Positions 36,257 through 44,700 of a stretch of DNA of 64,000 nucleotides are shown here, piece by piece (positions within the stretch are counted from its first letter, which is position 1; each line of letters begins with the position of its first letter). The position numbers and the translations under genes were made by a program. The notes under the pieces were generated by a model. That model ran no database searches, was not told the DNA's origin, and worked only from the letters and a program-made list of their open reading frames with translations. The stretch comes from Acetobacterium sp. KB-1 (GTDB taxonomy: Bacteria; Bacillota; Clostridia; Eubacteriales; Eubacteriaceae): positions 1,114,578-1,178,577 of the forward strand of contig NZ_CP030040.1 of assembly GCF_003260995.1 (NCBI RefSeq), read 5' to 3'.

Positions 36257-37062
36257 AGGGTAAAAATCCGGATAAGCCCGTAAGAGGCAAAGGCACTAAA
36301 AAAACCAGAAAAGTCCCCTTGCCGGTGGTTAAAATTCACGACGTATGGCAAAAATTCATCACTGGAATGCATCGAATTCCACCTATTTATTGGTTAATTA
36401 TGGTAGCCCTTGTCTTTTTTTCGTTTCTTTTGTTCATTCCTGATTACGTATGGATCGTTTTTTTAGGGACCGTAAAAAACCAAAAATCTCTGATTATCCT
36501 GGTACTGATTTTTAGTTTAACAGCCATTTCACTTGTATGGTCAATTGGTCAGCGTGTTGATGTCTGGGTTTTTACCTATTTTAATATGCATGGACACCGA
36601 ACCGTCTGGCTTGATTGGATCATGCTTTTTTTTACACAGATTGGCAATGGCCTTTTTGCAATGAGTGTTGCCATTATTTTATATTTTTCAGGGCGTCATT
36701 TCCTTGCGTATGCCTTTGCACTAGGTACCTTATCATTGTGGTTAGTGGTTGAATCAATAAAAGTGCTTATCCATCGTACCCGACCATATAAAAAGATTGA
36801 AAACAGTCGCATTGTCGGGTCCCAAGCCAGAGGCAGTTCTTTTCCAAGCGGACATACCAGTCAGGCCTTCTTTATGGCAACTTTTCTATTACCCTATGAT
36901 CACACCAATTTTTTTATCTGGTTGGCTATCTATCTGATGGCATCGTTTGTTGGGATCACGCGTATTTATGTCGGCATGCACTACCCACGGGATGTCCTCG
37001 GAGGCGCAATGCTCGGGACAACATGGGGAATTTTAAGCGTAATTCTTACTAATTCATTTTGA
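36253..37062 (+). CDS. PAP2-family phosphatase (paralogue 1)
   Basis: The 269-residue membrane protein has a basic N-terminus and about six helices. It has the three acid-phosphatase motifs KVLIHRTRPYKK, SSFPSGHTSQAFF and GITRIYVGMHYPRDVLGG. It should dephosphorylate a lipid such as undecaprenyl diphosphate or phosphatidate at the membrane. It is highly similar to the intact-locus copy at 62929. Its partner kinase is reduced to a 24-codon remnant here. Confidence 0.88.
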   Translation: MKGKNPDKPVRGKGTKKTRKVPLPVVKIHDVWQKFITGMHRIPPIYWLIMVALVFFSFLLFIPDYVWIVFLGTVKNQKSLIILVLIFSLTAISLVWSIGQRVDVWVFTYFNMHGHRTVWLDWIMLFFTQIGNGLFAMSVAIILYFSGRHFLAYAFALGTLSLWLVVESIKVLIHRTRPYKKIENSRIVGSQARGSSFPSGHTSQAFFMATFLLPYDHTNFFIWLAIYLMASFVGITRIYVGMHYPRDVLGGAMLGTTWGILSVILTNSF

Positions 37063-37190
37063 CATTTAACACAGGAGCTGCTGCAGGTCTTGGTTAATAA
37101 TTGTGACGCGCTGTTGATATAATTTTTTTAACTGAGTGGAAAAGAGTATTTACTTATCAACTGAGAGCATACTAGGAAGGAAATAAAAAA

Positions 37191-37217
37191 TGATCTCGTT
37201 TTAATGGCCACGACTAA
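37191..37217 (+). pseudogene. Remnant of the gene that follows PAP2 in the intact locus
   Basis: AGGAAGGAAATAAAAA precedes an ATG that opens an eight-codon frame, MISFNGHD, then a stop. The intact paralogue at 63858 has a like leader and contains FSFNGVTE about 30 codons in. This suggests an internal deletion joining the start codon to that point. Confidence 0.45.
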
Positions 37218-37221
37218 AGGA

Positions 37222-37249
37222 CCTCGACAACAGGATTGCCGAGGTTTTT
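37222..37249 (+). terminator. Terminator after the PAP2 remnant locus
   Basis: CCTCGaCAA pairs with TTGcCGAGG around CAGGA and is followed by TTTTTG. Confidence 0.75.
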
Positions 37250-37394
37250 GTTGCTAAAGCGATGGGACTCGCTTTAACCACGATCTGGCAGGGATCTCAT
37301 CAAAGTATTCTAAACTTCGTTGTTTGAAAGCCCTCTTTCCGGGCATATAGTTAATTAGAAACATTCCAATCATCTGCTATAAAGAGAGGTTTTT

Positions 37395-38309
37395 ATGGAT
37401 ACGCCAGTTTTAAACGTTACAAACCTATCCAAAAGCATTAAGAAGAAAGAAATTATTAAAGACATCAGTTTTCAGCTTAATAAGAGTGAAGTCTTAGGCT
37501 TTTTAGGACCCAATGGTGCCGGCAAATCGACAACGTTAAGAATGCTAGTCGGCTTGTCGCGGCCCAGCAGTGGGACCATTTCAATCTGTGGGCATTCAAT
37601 TCGTGATGATTATGTCGATGCGATGTCACATGTGGGCTGCATCATTGAGGGCCCTGATCTGTACGAGTATCTAAGCGGCTATAAAAACTTGGAACTCTTG
37701 GGCGCCATGTCAAAGCAGGTTACCAAGGCCGCGATTGATGATGCCATCGCACTGGTCGGTATGGAAAAGCGCATCCATGATAAGGTGAGTATTTATTCGA
37801 TGGGCATGAAACAACGGATCGGTTTAGCTCAGGCCCTGATTCATCAACCTGATTTACTGATTCTTGATGAACCTACCAACGGCCTTGATCCTCAGGGTAT
37901 CCATGAATTTCGCGAAATTGTCAAATCTCTGGCTAAAGATAAAGGGATTTCAGTCCTTATTTCTTCACACTTAATCAGTGAAGTCCAATTGATGTGTGAC
38001 CGAGTCTGTATTATCAATCAGGGGATGATTGTTCGGGACGGCACAGTGTCAGAAATGTTATCGACCGGTGAAATCGTATGGGTTTTAAACAATCCCGCCC
38101 AGGGGCAAAAAATCCTCAGTGAGCAGTTTAAGCTGGAATCCCGAATCACGGTTCAAAACGAGCTAATTGCCGCCATCGATCTGGAAATACTGCCTAAAAT
38201 CAATGCTATCCTGATCGCCTCCGGCCTGGAACTGCAAACAGTCGCGGCTAAAAATACGACCTTAGAAGAACTCTTCCTCAGCCTAACCAACCATAAAGCC
38301 ATTCAATAG
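37395..38309 (+). CDS. ABC transporter ATP-binding protein (BcrA-like)
   Basis: The 304-residue ATPase has Walker A GPNGAGKSTT (about 46), signature YSMGMKQRIGLAQAL, Walker B LLILDEPTNGLDP and a switch His in SSHLISE. The C-terminal extension (about 220-304) is typical of bacitracin/lantibiotic-export and gliding-type ATPases. AGAGG precedes the ATG. It forms an operon with the membrane subunit 13 bases downstream and a SGNH protein. Role: export of or resistance to a peptide or lipid-like compound (inferred). Confidence 0.9.
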   Translation: MDTPVLNVTNLSKSIKKKEIIKDISFQLNKSEVLGFLGPNGAGKSTTLRMLVGLSRPSSGTISICGHSIRDDYVDAMSHVGCIIEGPDLYEYLSGYKNLELLGAMSKQVTKAAIDDAIALVGMEKRIHDKVSIYSMGMKQRIGLAQALIHQPDLLILDEPTNGLDPQGIHEFREIVKSLAKDKGISVLISSHLISEVQLMCDRVCIINQGMIVRDGTVSEMLSTGEIVWVLNNPAQGQKILSEQFKLESRITVQNELIAAIDLEILPKINAILIASGLELQTVAAKNTTLEELFLSLTNHKAIQ

Positions 38310-38322
38310 AAAGGATAAAATC

Positions 38323-39324
38323 ATGCTAAACCTCATTCGCAATGAAGTCACCAAGCTGTTGTTTAAGAAAAAACTGATTCTGATTATCGGCTTGCTGATG
38401 ATTTTCATTACCCTGCTTTCCTATGGCCAGCAATATACCTATGAGAAAAATATTGACCGCTTCAATAATTTCTCAGACACTGGCAATTACGATTGGAAAA
38501 GCCTGGCCAACCAGCAACTTGAGGATCTTGAAAAGCGCCTTGATAGCCCCTATATTCCCGAGGACGGCATTGCCTCCATTGAAATTGAGATCAAGCAACT
38601 GCGTTATTTTATCGATAATGATATTAACCCGATTACTCCCAGCGCCGCTAAGTTCAGCGTCGATTTTGTCGAACAGGGCATCTCACTGCTGATTCCCCTG
38701 ATCATCGTGATCCTCGCAGCCGATCTGGTCTCTGGTGAATTTTCAACCGGAACCATCAAGGTTTTGTTAACCCGGGCGGTACCGCGGTGGAAAATTTTGC
38801 TGAGCAAATTGATTGCACTACTTTTGATGACCACCCTGGTGGTCTTAATCATGGGGCTGCTGGCAATTCTGATATCCTATCTTTTCTTTGGACAATGGGG
38901 CTTTGATGAACCCGTTGCCACTGGCTTTCGCTTAATCGATGGGCAATTAAACGCCGATGCGGTGATTCTGGTCAGCCGCTTTGAATATACTTTACTCATT
39001 TATTCGCTGACCTGGTATGTTGCGATTGTAATTGCTGCACTGACCCTATTGATTTCGATTATCGTTGATAATACGGTCTCGGCCATTGGAGTATTGATGG
39101 CGGCCTTGATTGGCGGACAATTTTTGCAGTTTTTTCTGTCAGACTGGCCGATCGTCAAGTTCTTCTTTGTCTCTAATCTGGACCTCACCCGATATTTAAC
39201 CGGCTCCTACCAGCCGATTCCGGGAATGAGTCTGAATTTCTCAGTCATCACCCTGGGCTTATGGGGCATACTCGCACTGGTGATTGGGTTTCAGATTTTT
39301 AATCGCAAAGATGTGCTGGTTTAA
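38323..39324 (+). CDS. ABC-2 type membrane subunit
   Basis: The 333-residue protein has one N-terminal helix (about 18-35), a large extracytoplasmic segment (about 40-120) and five further helices. The conserved LVSGEFSTGTIKVLLTRAV region is the ABC-2 coupling motif. AAGGAT precedes the ATG. It pairs with the upstream ATPase. Confidence 0.87.
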   Translation: MLNLIRNEVTKLLFKKKLILIIGLLMIFITLLSYGQQYTYEKNIDRFNNFSDTGNYDWKSLANQQLEDLEKRLDSPYIPEDGIASIEIEIKQLRYFIDNDINPITPSAAKFSVDFVEQGISLLIPLIIVILAADLVSGEFSTGTIKVLLTRAVPRWKILLSKLIALLLMTTLVVLIMGLLAILISYLFFGQWGFDEPVATGFRLIDGQLNADAVILVSRFEYTLLIYSLTWYVAIVIAALTLLISIIVDNTVSAIGVLMAALIGGQFLQFFLSDWPIVKFFFVSNLDLTRYLTGSYQPIPGMSLNFSVITLGLWGILALVIGFQIFNRKDVLV

Positions 39325-39336
39325 AAGGAGGCAATC

Positions 39337-40113
39337 ATGATCAAAAAAATATGGCCCCTGATCTTATTCGCATCAATCATCCTGATGTTTGTATTTCTGA
39401 CGGGATTAATCATTTCGATCACCATCACCAATGGCGGCGAAAAAAAACAGGAAACACTTCCCGAAGCCACTGAGCCCATTCAAACTGAACCGTCTAGCAC
39501 AAATAAAGCCATCTTAGTTCTTGGGGATTCGATCGGATTCGGAGTCGGTGATGATCCGGATATGGGACTGGGTAAACGCTATGCCGCGCTAATCGATCCT
39601 GAAAAAAACATGGAAGTCGTGAATCTATCGGTCTCTGGGGCCATCAGCTCGGAACTGGCTGCGCTTGTGGCCGCACCCGAAAATGCCCCGTATATTGCAG
39701 CAGCTGACCTGATTATTATCTCCATTGGCGGCAATGATCTGAGTCGCCTCCAATCTGAGGATGCCCGCTCTTTGGAAGTGATCTTTCAGGAGACCTTTAA
39801 CGCCTATAAAGAAAATCTTGAAGCCACCCTCAGCCGCATTCGGGCGCTTAATCCCGAGGCCCAAATCGCCCTGATCGGTTTGTATAATCCCTATCCCGAA
39901 CAGGATCCGCGACTCTCTCAAAAATTATTTGAATGGAATTATAAAACCCTACTAATGGCCGATGCCGATTTAAAAACGGCCTACATCCCCACCGCTGACA
40001 CATTTAAGTATCATCTGGATACCTACCTGGCGGCCGATCGGTTTCACCCCAGCAATATTGGCTATCAGGTGATTGCCGAAGCGCTAGATCGCGTTTTAAA
40101 TGGCATTGATTGA
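39337..40113 (+). CDS. Secreted or membrane-anchored SGNH hydrolase
   Basis: The 258-residue protein has an N-terminal helix (about 7-29) followed by a low-complexity Thr/Pro/Glu linker. An SGNH domain follows with VLGDSIGFGVGDD (Ser), ISIGGNDLSR (Gly/Asn) and DRFHPSNIGYQ (Asp/His). It should act outside the membrane on an acyl or acetyl group. AAGGAGG precedes the ATG, 12 bases after the permease stop. The coupling to an exporter suggests it processes the exported compound or envelope lipids, an inference. Confidence 0.83.
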   Translation: MIKKIWPLILFASIILMFVFLTGLIISITITNGGEKKQETLPEATEPIQTEPSSTNKAILVLGDSIGFGVGDDPDMGLGKRYAALIDPEKNMEVVNLSVSGAISSELAALVAAPENAPYIAAADLIIISIGGNDLSRLQSEDARSLEVIFQETFNAYKENLEATLSRIRALNPEAQIALIGLYNPYPEQDPRLSQKLFEWNYKTLLMADADLKTAYIPTADTFKYHLDTYLAADRFHPSNIGYQVIAEALDRVLNGID

Positions 40114-40205
40114 CTAAAGTCACTGTTATCAAAAGCCCTTGATCTAACCATTTAAAAAACACATTAAGTAAATCGCTAAATAAAGGACTTCCGGCCGGGA
40201 CGATT

Positions 40206-40931
40206 TTAAAAAATCCGCTTGTCTTCACTGTCTTTGGGAGTCGCTGCTTTGATGCTCAAGTATTTGGGGCTCACGTAAAACCAGGCGTACTGAAGAATCT
40301 GCTGGGTTGCCTCGTTTCTGATCAGCTCCGTGATTTCAAAAATTGGCTCATTTTCTGACAAGCAGAGTTTTTCACGGACTTCTTCCGAAGGCATCGCAAC
40401 CGTAATATCCAAAGATTTATCCAAAACAAAGGCCAGCTTTTCCTCCACCGGCTTCATGTAATTGGCAAATTTCAGCATATCTTCAATTACCGGCTGATGG
40501 TGGACGTAAGGCAAATAAATGATTTCCATGGCGATTTCCTTATCATCAGAATAAAGAATGCGCTTAACCTCCACCGCCTTCTGATTGTCTTCCAGATTCA
40601 GAATCCGAGCAATCTGTCTGACTGGACGAATCACCTTAACTGAAATCAGTTTGACGTTATCAATCTGGATGTTGAGGCCATCATATTTGTTGAACTTGAA
40701 CCGAAAAATATCCACCTCCGGCTTACAGACAAAATTTCCCTTGCCGGGCACCGAATAAATATATCCCTCATTGGACAACAGGGACAGGCTTTTGCGGATA
40801 GTCATCCGGCTGGCCGAGTATTCCTGCATTAAAGCGGTCTCAGAATTCAGCATATCGCCGGGTTTGAGTTGGCTTTTTAAGATCTTGTCTTTTAAACTCG
40901 TCACGATTGCCAAATATAAAACATCACTCAT
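40206..40931 (-). CDS. GntR-family regulator with UTRA domain
   Basis: The 241-residue protein has the GntR winged helix (about 1-75, with MTIRKSLSLLSNEGYIYSVP) and a C-terminal UTRA ligand domain (about 90-235). A 39-base unit carrying its ribosome site and first eight codons is repeated three times (40908-41024). The two upstream copies encode closed 12-residue frames, and only the start at 40931 continues into the protein. It lies downstream of a corrinoid gene and is likely its repressor, using the palindrome at 41712. Confidence 0.85.
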   Translation of the reverse strand: MSDVLYLAIVTSLKDKILKSQLKPGDMLNSETALMQEYSASRMTIRKSLSLLSNEGYIYSVPGKGNFVCKPEVDIFRFKFNKYDGLNIQIDNVKLISVKVIRPVRQIARILNLEDNQKAVEVKRILYSDDKEIAMEIIYLPYVHHQPVIEDMLKFANYMKPVEEKLAFVLDKSLDITVAMPSEEVREKLCLSENEPIFEITELIRNEATQQILQYAWFYVSPKYLSIKAATPKDSEDKRIF

Positions 40932-41024
40932 TTATCCAACTCCCCCTGCCAAATATAAAACATCACTCATTTATCCAACTCCCCCTGCCAAATATAAAAC
41001 ATCACTCATTTATCCAACTCCCCC
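40908..41024. repeat. Perfect 3 x 39-bp tandem repeat over the GntR start
   Basis: Three exact copies begin at 40908, 40947 and 40986. Each holds, on the minus strand, GGGGGAG, then TAAATG and codons for MSDVLYLA. The outer copy's ATG overlaps the corrinoid stop (ATGA at 41009-41006). Each upstream copy reads MSDVLYLAGGVG and stops directly before the next ATG. Confidence 0.95.
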
Positions 41025-41694
41025 TTTTTCTTTTTCAGGTAAACCTCGCAATATTGAATGCCTTCATAGAAATTATTGGTCATGAAATCAATCTGGGGAA
41101 TTTTGATATAATCCTGATTGACCACTGCTCCTCCCAACAGAAAACGACAGCTTTTCAGCAGATTTTCCGTTTCAAGCGTGTTACCCAGCTCCTGCAGATA
41201 AGGAATGGAATTGGTCATAACGCAGCTGACCGCAATGATGTCCGGCTGATGCAGTCTGACGGCTTCCACGAATTTTGACGGCTTCCACGAATTTTGACGG
41301 CTTCCACGAATTTTGACACCTTTACGTCTACTCCCAAATCAATGACACAGATACCCCGATTTTCCAGCGCATCGATCATCAAATCCTTGCCAATGTCGTG
41401 GATATCGTCAAAAATGGTTCCGAAAAGGACGGTACCAAGAGACTTTTCTGCGGAACGACTTCCCTGTTCCAGATTGGCAGCGGCGAAAATATTTTTAGCA
41501 ATCATTCCCGATACAATCAGATCAGCAATATAGCATTCACCACTTTCATATTTTTTCCCAATTTTTGCCAGGCCTTCCATCACCAGATCATAGAGATCCT
41601 GAACGTCGATGCCCTGCCCAATTAGATTATCGGCCAGCTCTTCAGCCTCATCCAGCTTTAGGTCAGCAATCAGTTCAATCAGTTTTTCCTTCAT
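41006..41694 (-). pseudogene. Corrinoid protein gene broken by a 19-bp triplication
   Basis: The first part (41694 to about 41315) is a typical MtaC/OdmA-type corrinoid protein: a four-helix N-terminal domain and the cobalt-ligand motif DDIHDIGKDLM with His at about 99. At 41258-41314 a 19-base unit is present three times. The two extra copies (38 bases) shift the frame, so the upstream frame ends in a foreign tail and the true C-terminal half (EAVRLHQPDIIAVSCVMTNS...) lies in another frame. Removing two copies gives one continuous 216-residue protein of normal length. GAGGAG precedes the ATG. As written, it lacks the Rossmann C-terminus and should not bind cobalamin properly. Confidence 0.85.
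41258..41314. repeat. Perfect 3 x 19-bp tandem repeat inside corrinoid gene
   Basis: Copies of GACGGCTTCCACGAATTTT begin at 41258, 41277 and 41296. The net 38-base excess breaks the reading frame of the corrinoid gene. Confidence 0.95.
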
Positions 41695-41711
41695 TTCTCC
41701 TCCTCAGCGCT

Positions 41712-41739
41712 AACGTACAGATCTGTACGTTCGATTATA
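41712..41739 (-). promoter_or_regulatory. Corrinoid-GntR promoter with palindromic operator
   Basis: AACGTACAGATCTGTACGTT (41712-41731) is a perfect 20-base palindrome. On the minus strand it follows directly after an extended -10, TGTTATAAT (TATAAT at 41739-41734). This is a good GntR autorepression site. No clear -35 is seen. Confidence 0.75.
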
Positions 41740-41788
41740 ACACACATGCTTTTTTGGACCTACCTGCTTTTCTATTAACTGAACCAGT

Positions 41789-41823
41789 CCAGCCCTTTTT
41801 CCAAATCTCAGAAAAAGGGCTGG
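41789..41823 (-). terminator. Stem-loop at the end of methyltransferase operon A
   Basis: CCAGCCCTTTTTC and its exact complement flank a nine-base loop, about 30 bases after the MT II stop. The T-run is within the stem. It separates this operon from the corrinoid-GntR unit. Confidence 0.7.
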
Positions 41824-41853
41824 TGAAACCAGTATGTTTTTTAGTAAACTCTC

Positions 41854-42657
41854 TTATTTTTTGACGAATCCAATTTTGGCCCCAGTGGTGTACTTCCGGC
41901 AAAAGCGATCTTTCCCCAGCAACAGCTCCGTTGCTTTCAGTGACTCAATCAACGGTACATTTTCCGGATTGACCACTGCCGAATCCATGCCGGCTGCTAC
42001 GGCCAGCGTCAGAAAGGTGCGGTTGACCAACGCCCGGTTAGGCAGCCCAAAAGAAATGTTGCTCAGTCCGCCGGTGATATGAGCTTCCGGGTAGGTGCTG
42101 CGAATCGACCGGATCGATTCAAAGGCAATCAGTCCAGCCTGTTGATCGGTTGCCACCGCCATGATCAACGGATCCACATAGACCTGATCATCGGCAATAC
42201 CGGCTGTCCGAGTTGCTATAAAAATCCGTTCCAATACCGTCATCCGTTCCGCTACGGTTTTAGGCATACCCGACTGGGACTCATCCAAAGCCAGAGCAAT
42301 AACCTGGCAGTCCCGCTCCTTAATAAAGGGAATAAAGCTTTCCAGACGCAGGGGATCACCATTGATCGAGTTGATCATTGGCGTTACTTTAACAGCATGG
42401 ATGGCGGCTCTGATAACATCAGGGGTAGAGCTGTCAATACAGATGGGAATATCGGTAACTGCTTGTACCACTTCCAATAGCCATAGCATATCATCTTTTT
42501 CCCGGGAGGGATCAGTGCCAGCGTTGATATCCAGATAGTCAGCCCCGGCGTTGGCCTGATCCAATGCGGTTTTTTTGATGAAGTCCGCATCCCGGTCCAG
42601 TATCGCTTCCTGAATGGCTTTGCGGGTGCCGTTTATTTTTTCTCCGATAAATATCAT
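41854..42657 (-). CDS. MtrH/dihydropteroate-synthase-type methyltransferase II
   Basis: The 267-residue TIM-barrel protein starts MIFIGEKING at the ATG at 42657, with AGGAG upstream. LDINAGTDPSREKDDMLW, IDSSTPDVIRAAIHAV and TGGLSNISFGLPNRALVN are the pterin-binding features shared with MetH, AcsE and MtrH. It should move the methyl group from the partner corrinoid protein to tetrahydrofolate. It lies 13 bases after the methyltransferase I gene. Confidence 0.87.
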   Translation of the reverse strand: MIFIGEKINGTRKAIQEAILDRDADFIKKTALDQANAGADYLDINAGTDPSREKDDMLWLLEVVQAVTDIPICIDSSTPDVIRAAIHAVKVTPMINSINGDPLRLESFIPFIKERDCQVIALALDESQSGMPKTVAERMTVLERIFIATRTAGIADDQVYVDPLIMAVATDQQAGLIAFESIRSIRSTYPEAHITGGLSNISFGLPNRALVNRTFLTLAVAAGMDSAVVNPENVPLIESLKATELLLGKDRFCRKYTTGAKIGFVKK

Positions 42658-42670
42658 TATAGCTCCTGTT

Positions 42671-43798
42671 CTACTTCCAGTCGTTGGCAGCCTGGAACAT
42701 GGCCACCATATTCTCAAATTTCGTGTTGGCGGGTGCATCACATCCGGCTGTGATAAACAGTCCTGTCGGGCCGATATCATCAATCAGATTGTTAACATAA
42801 TCTTTCACTTCCTGTGTTGTCCCGGTTGCCAACAAGGGTGATGGTACATCACCCATAATCGCGACATGTTCTCCCAAAACCTTTCTTGCTTTTCTCAGAT
42901 CAGTCATGCCATCTGTATTAATGATCGATTTCTTGACCGGCATTTCGAGAAAACGCTCAATGTCGCGATCCCAACACTGATCAAGATGAAAGGTAGCAAT
43001 ATGATTGTTTTCAACCAGCGCCATAGCCATACTTTTCATTCCCGGCCAAACAAGGCGATTCCAAATTTGGGGGGATACCAGGGCACTGGCCCCACGCCAT
43101 CCACCAACCCAGGCACCATTGCCATATTGGGGGTTCAAGGTTGCTAACATCCCCGCAATCGAACCGGGCAACATCACATCAATTGCTTTTTCAATCTTAT
43201 CCGGGACTTTATAACAATCCATAAAGAACTGCGACATCGATCGCCCGCCACACAAAACTTCAAACGGCGGACTGGCAAAGGCACTATTCACTGCCGGATA
43301 ATTACTGTCGATAAATAACTCAGCATTTTTCTGTCCGTTCTTCTGTTGATAAGCCATGGTTTCCTGAAATTCATCCATATCCACCAACTGCGGTAAAATT
43401 CGATTAAAAACTACATCAAAGCCCTGTTTTATTATCACGTCATAATCTTCCCGACTCAGAATGTCGGTTTCTACAACTTGCCATAATGAATCATCCGGTA
43501 ATTCTCTACCCGGCATTTTTATTTTTGACAACCATGCCATTGGCAGACTATGATCAGACCGCATCCCGTTAACCCCTACATTTATACAATCCACTGACGT
43601 AATGGTATTGATTTCATTGATATAATCCAAGGTAGTTTTGATGTTAATATCGGGATTCATTGCAAAATCCTTCATTTTTACACCCATATGGGCTGCCGGA
43701 GCCGCTTGTCCCATATAACAGGTGGTCACTTTTTTATTCTCAAAATTAACCGTGTCCTTAATTTTCTGGCATCTTTCTTCGTATAATTGGCTAGCCAT
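42671..43798 (-). CDS. UroD-superfamily methyltransferase I
   Basis: The 375-residue protein starts at the ATG at 43798, one base after the corrinoid stop; AAGGAG lies upstream inside that gene's end. It belongs to the uroporphyrinogen-decarboxylase fold group that includes MtaA/MtbA and phenyl methyl ether O-demethylases. Candidate metal ligands are His and Cys in IATFHLDQCWDRDIERFL and the late Cys in FITAGCDAPANTKFEN. It should demethylate a substrate and load the corrinoid protein encoded just upstream. The substrate cannot be told from sequence. Confidence 0.82.
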   Translation of the reverse strand: MASQLYEERCQKIKDTVNFENKKVTTCYMGQAAPAAHMGVKMKDFAMNPDINIKTTLDYINEINTITSVDCINVGVNGMRSDHSLPMAWLSKIKMPGRELPDDSLWQVVETDILSREDYDVIIKQGFDVVFNRILPQLVDMDEFQETMAYQQKNGQKNAELFIDSNYPAVNSAFASPPFEVLCGGRSMSQFFMDCYKVPDKIEKAIDVMLPGSIAGMLATLNPQYGNGAWVGGWRGASALVSPQIWNRLVWPGMKSMAMALVENNHIATFHLDQCWDRDIERFLEMPVKKSIINTDGMTDLRKARKVLGEHVAIMGDVPSPLLATGTTQEVKDYVNNLIDDIGPTGLFITAGCDAPANTKFENMVAMFQAANDWK

Positions 43799-43799
43799 C

Positions 43800-44417
43800 T
43801 TATAGCATCTCCTTACATAATTTGACTGCCGACTGGGCGTCATCCCCTACGGCATCGGCACCGGTATATCTGACAACCGATTCATCCGTCGGTCCACCAC
43901 CAATGATAATTTTCACCTGGTCTCTTAGTCCCGCTGCTTCAACCGCTTTAACGGTATTCAGGATCGAGTCATAACAGGTGGTCAGTAAGCAGGACAGTGC
44001 CAGAACAGGTGCCCCGGATTCTTTCAGAGCATCCACAAAGGCCTCGGGCTTAGCATCCACACCGACATCGATGACATCAAACCCACCGGATTTAAGCATG
44101 ATATAAACCAGGTCTTTGCCAATATCATGGATGTCGCCTTCAACCGTACCCAGTACCACTTTTCCCAGAACATCTCCGGTTTTTCCAGCCAGGTGAGGTT
44201 CCAGCATTTCGCCCACTTCCTTGAACATTTCGCCGGACATCATCAGGTCGGATACAAAATAATCTCCGGCACTAAACATTTCCCCAACTTTGACCATCCC
44301 GGCTTCGCCTTCTTTGAGGATCGCAACCGGATCCGTACCATTGTCCAATTCCTTCTGCACTGCTTCCATCAGCTCGTCCATTTCCAGACTCGCCAGTAAT
44401 TCACTGATTTTTGCCAT
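43800..44417 (-). CDS. Corrinoid protein of module A
   Basis: The 205-residue protein has a helical cap domain (about 1-85) and a B12 Rossmann domain. The base-off motif is GDIHDIGKDLV with His near 97; LALSCLLTTCYDSI and IIIGGGPTDE follow. I start at the ATG at 44417, seven bases after GGAGG. It carries the methyl group between MT I and MT II encoded directly downstream. It is intact, unlike the corrinoid gene at 41006. Confidence 0.9.
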   Translation of the reverse strand: MAKISELLASLEMDELMEAVQKELDNGTDPVAILKEGEAGMVKVGEMFSAGDYFVSDLMMSGEMFKEVGEMLEPHLAGKTGDVLGKVVLGTVEGDIHDIGKDLVYIMLKSGGFDVIDVGVDAKPEAFVDALKESGAPVLALSCLLTTCYDSILNTVKAVEAAGLRDQVKIIIGGGPTDESVVRYTGADAVGDDAQSAVKLCKEML

Positions 44418-44551
44418 TTTACATTCCTCCAATTTTTTTACTTTTTTTGCAGAGGAGCATCGCCATCAATATTAACAAATCAATTATTTTTCTAAAAAAA
44501 TGAAATTTCTGTTATCATTTCTTCGGATCTGTGCTAAAATTCTGATGAGAT

Positions 44552-44612
44552 CTCCTTAAACCTTCCTCAAGTACTATAGGGCCCGCAATGCCTGTACTAG
44601 GAACCTAAGGAG
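44552..44612. ncRNA. Structured element between the 44.7-kb gene and the corrinoid gene
   Basis: Nested arms CTCCTTA/TAAGGAG, TTCCT/AGGAA and AGTAC/GTACT form a three-part stem with small bulges and a 19-base top loop that can pair AGG/CCT. A T-rich run follows on the plus strand. It lies in the 283-base gap before the corrinoid gene of the same operon. It may be a terminator, processing site or regulatory RNA. Confidence 0.5.
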
Positions 44613-44700
44613 TCTTTTCTTTTTTTGTCATCTGCTGTTCGTTCCTCCTTTTTCTACTTAATGGATTCTTTATAATACCGATACATATCGGCTATTATCA

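Larger units (their letters stand above)
37063..37394. other. Gap with decayed third-gene leader
   Basis: 37118-37190 resembles the leader before the gene at 63858. The rest holds a terminator at 37222 and no intact gene. The ABC gene follows with GAGAGG before its ATG. Confidence 0.5.

Noticed and set aside
40908-41024. CRISPR array
   Set aside because: The 39-bp repeats are direct with no spacers, and no cas gene is present.
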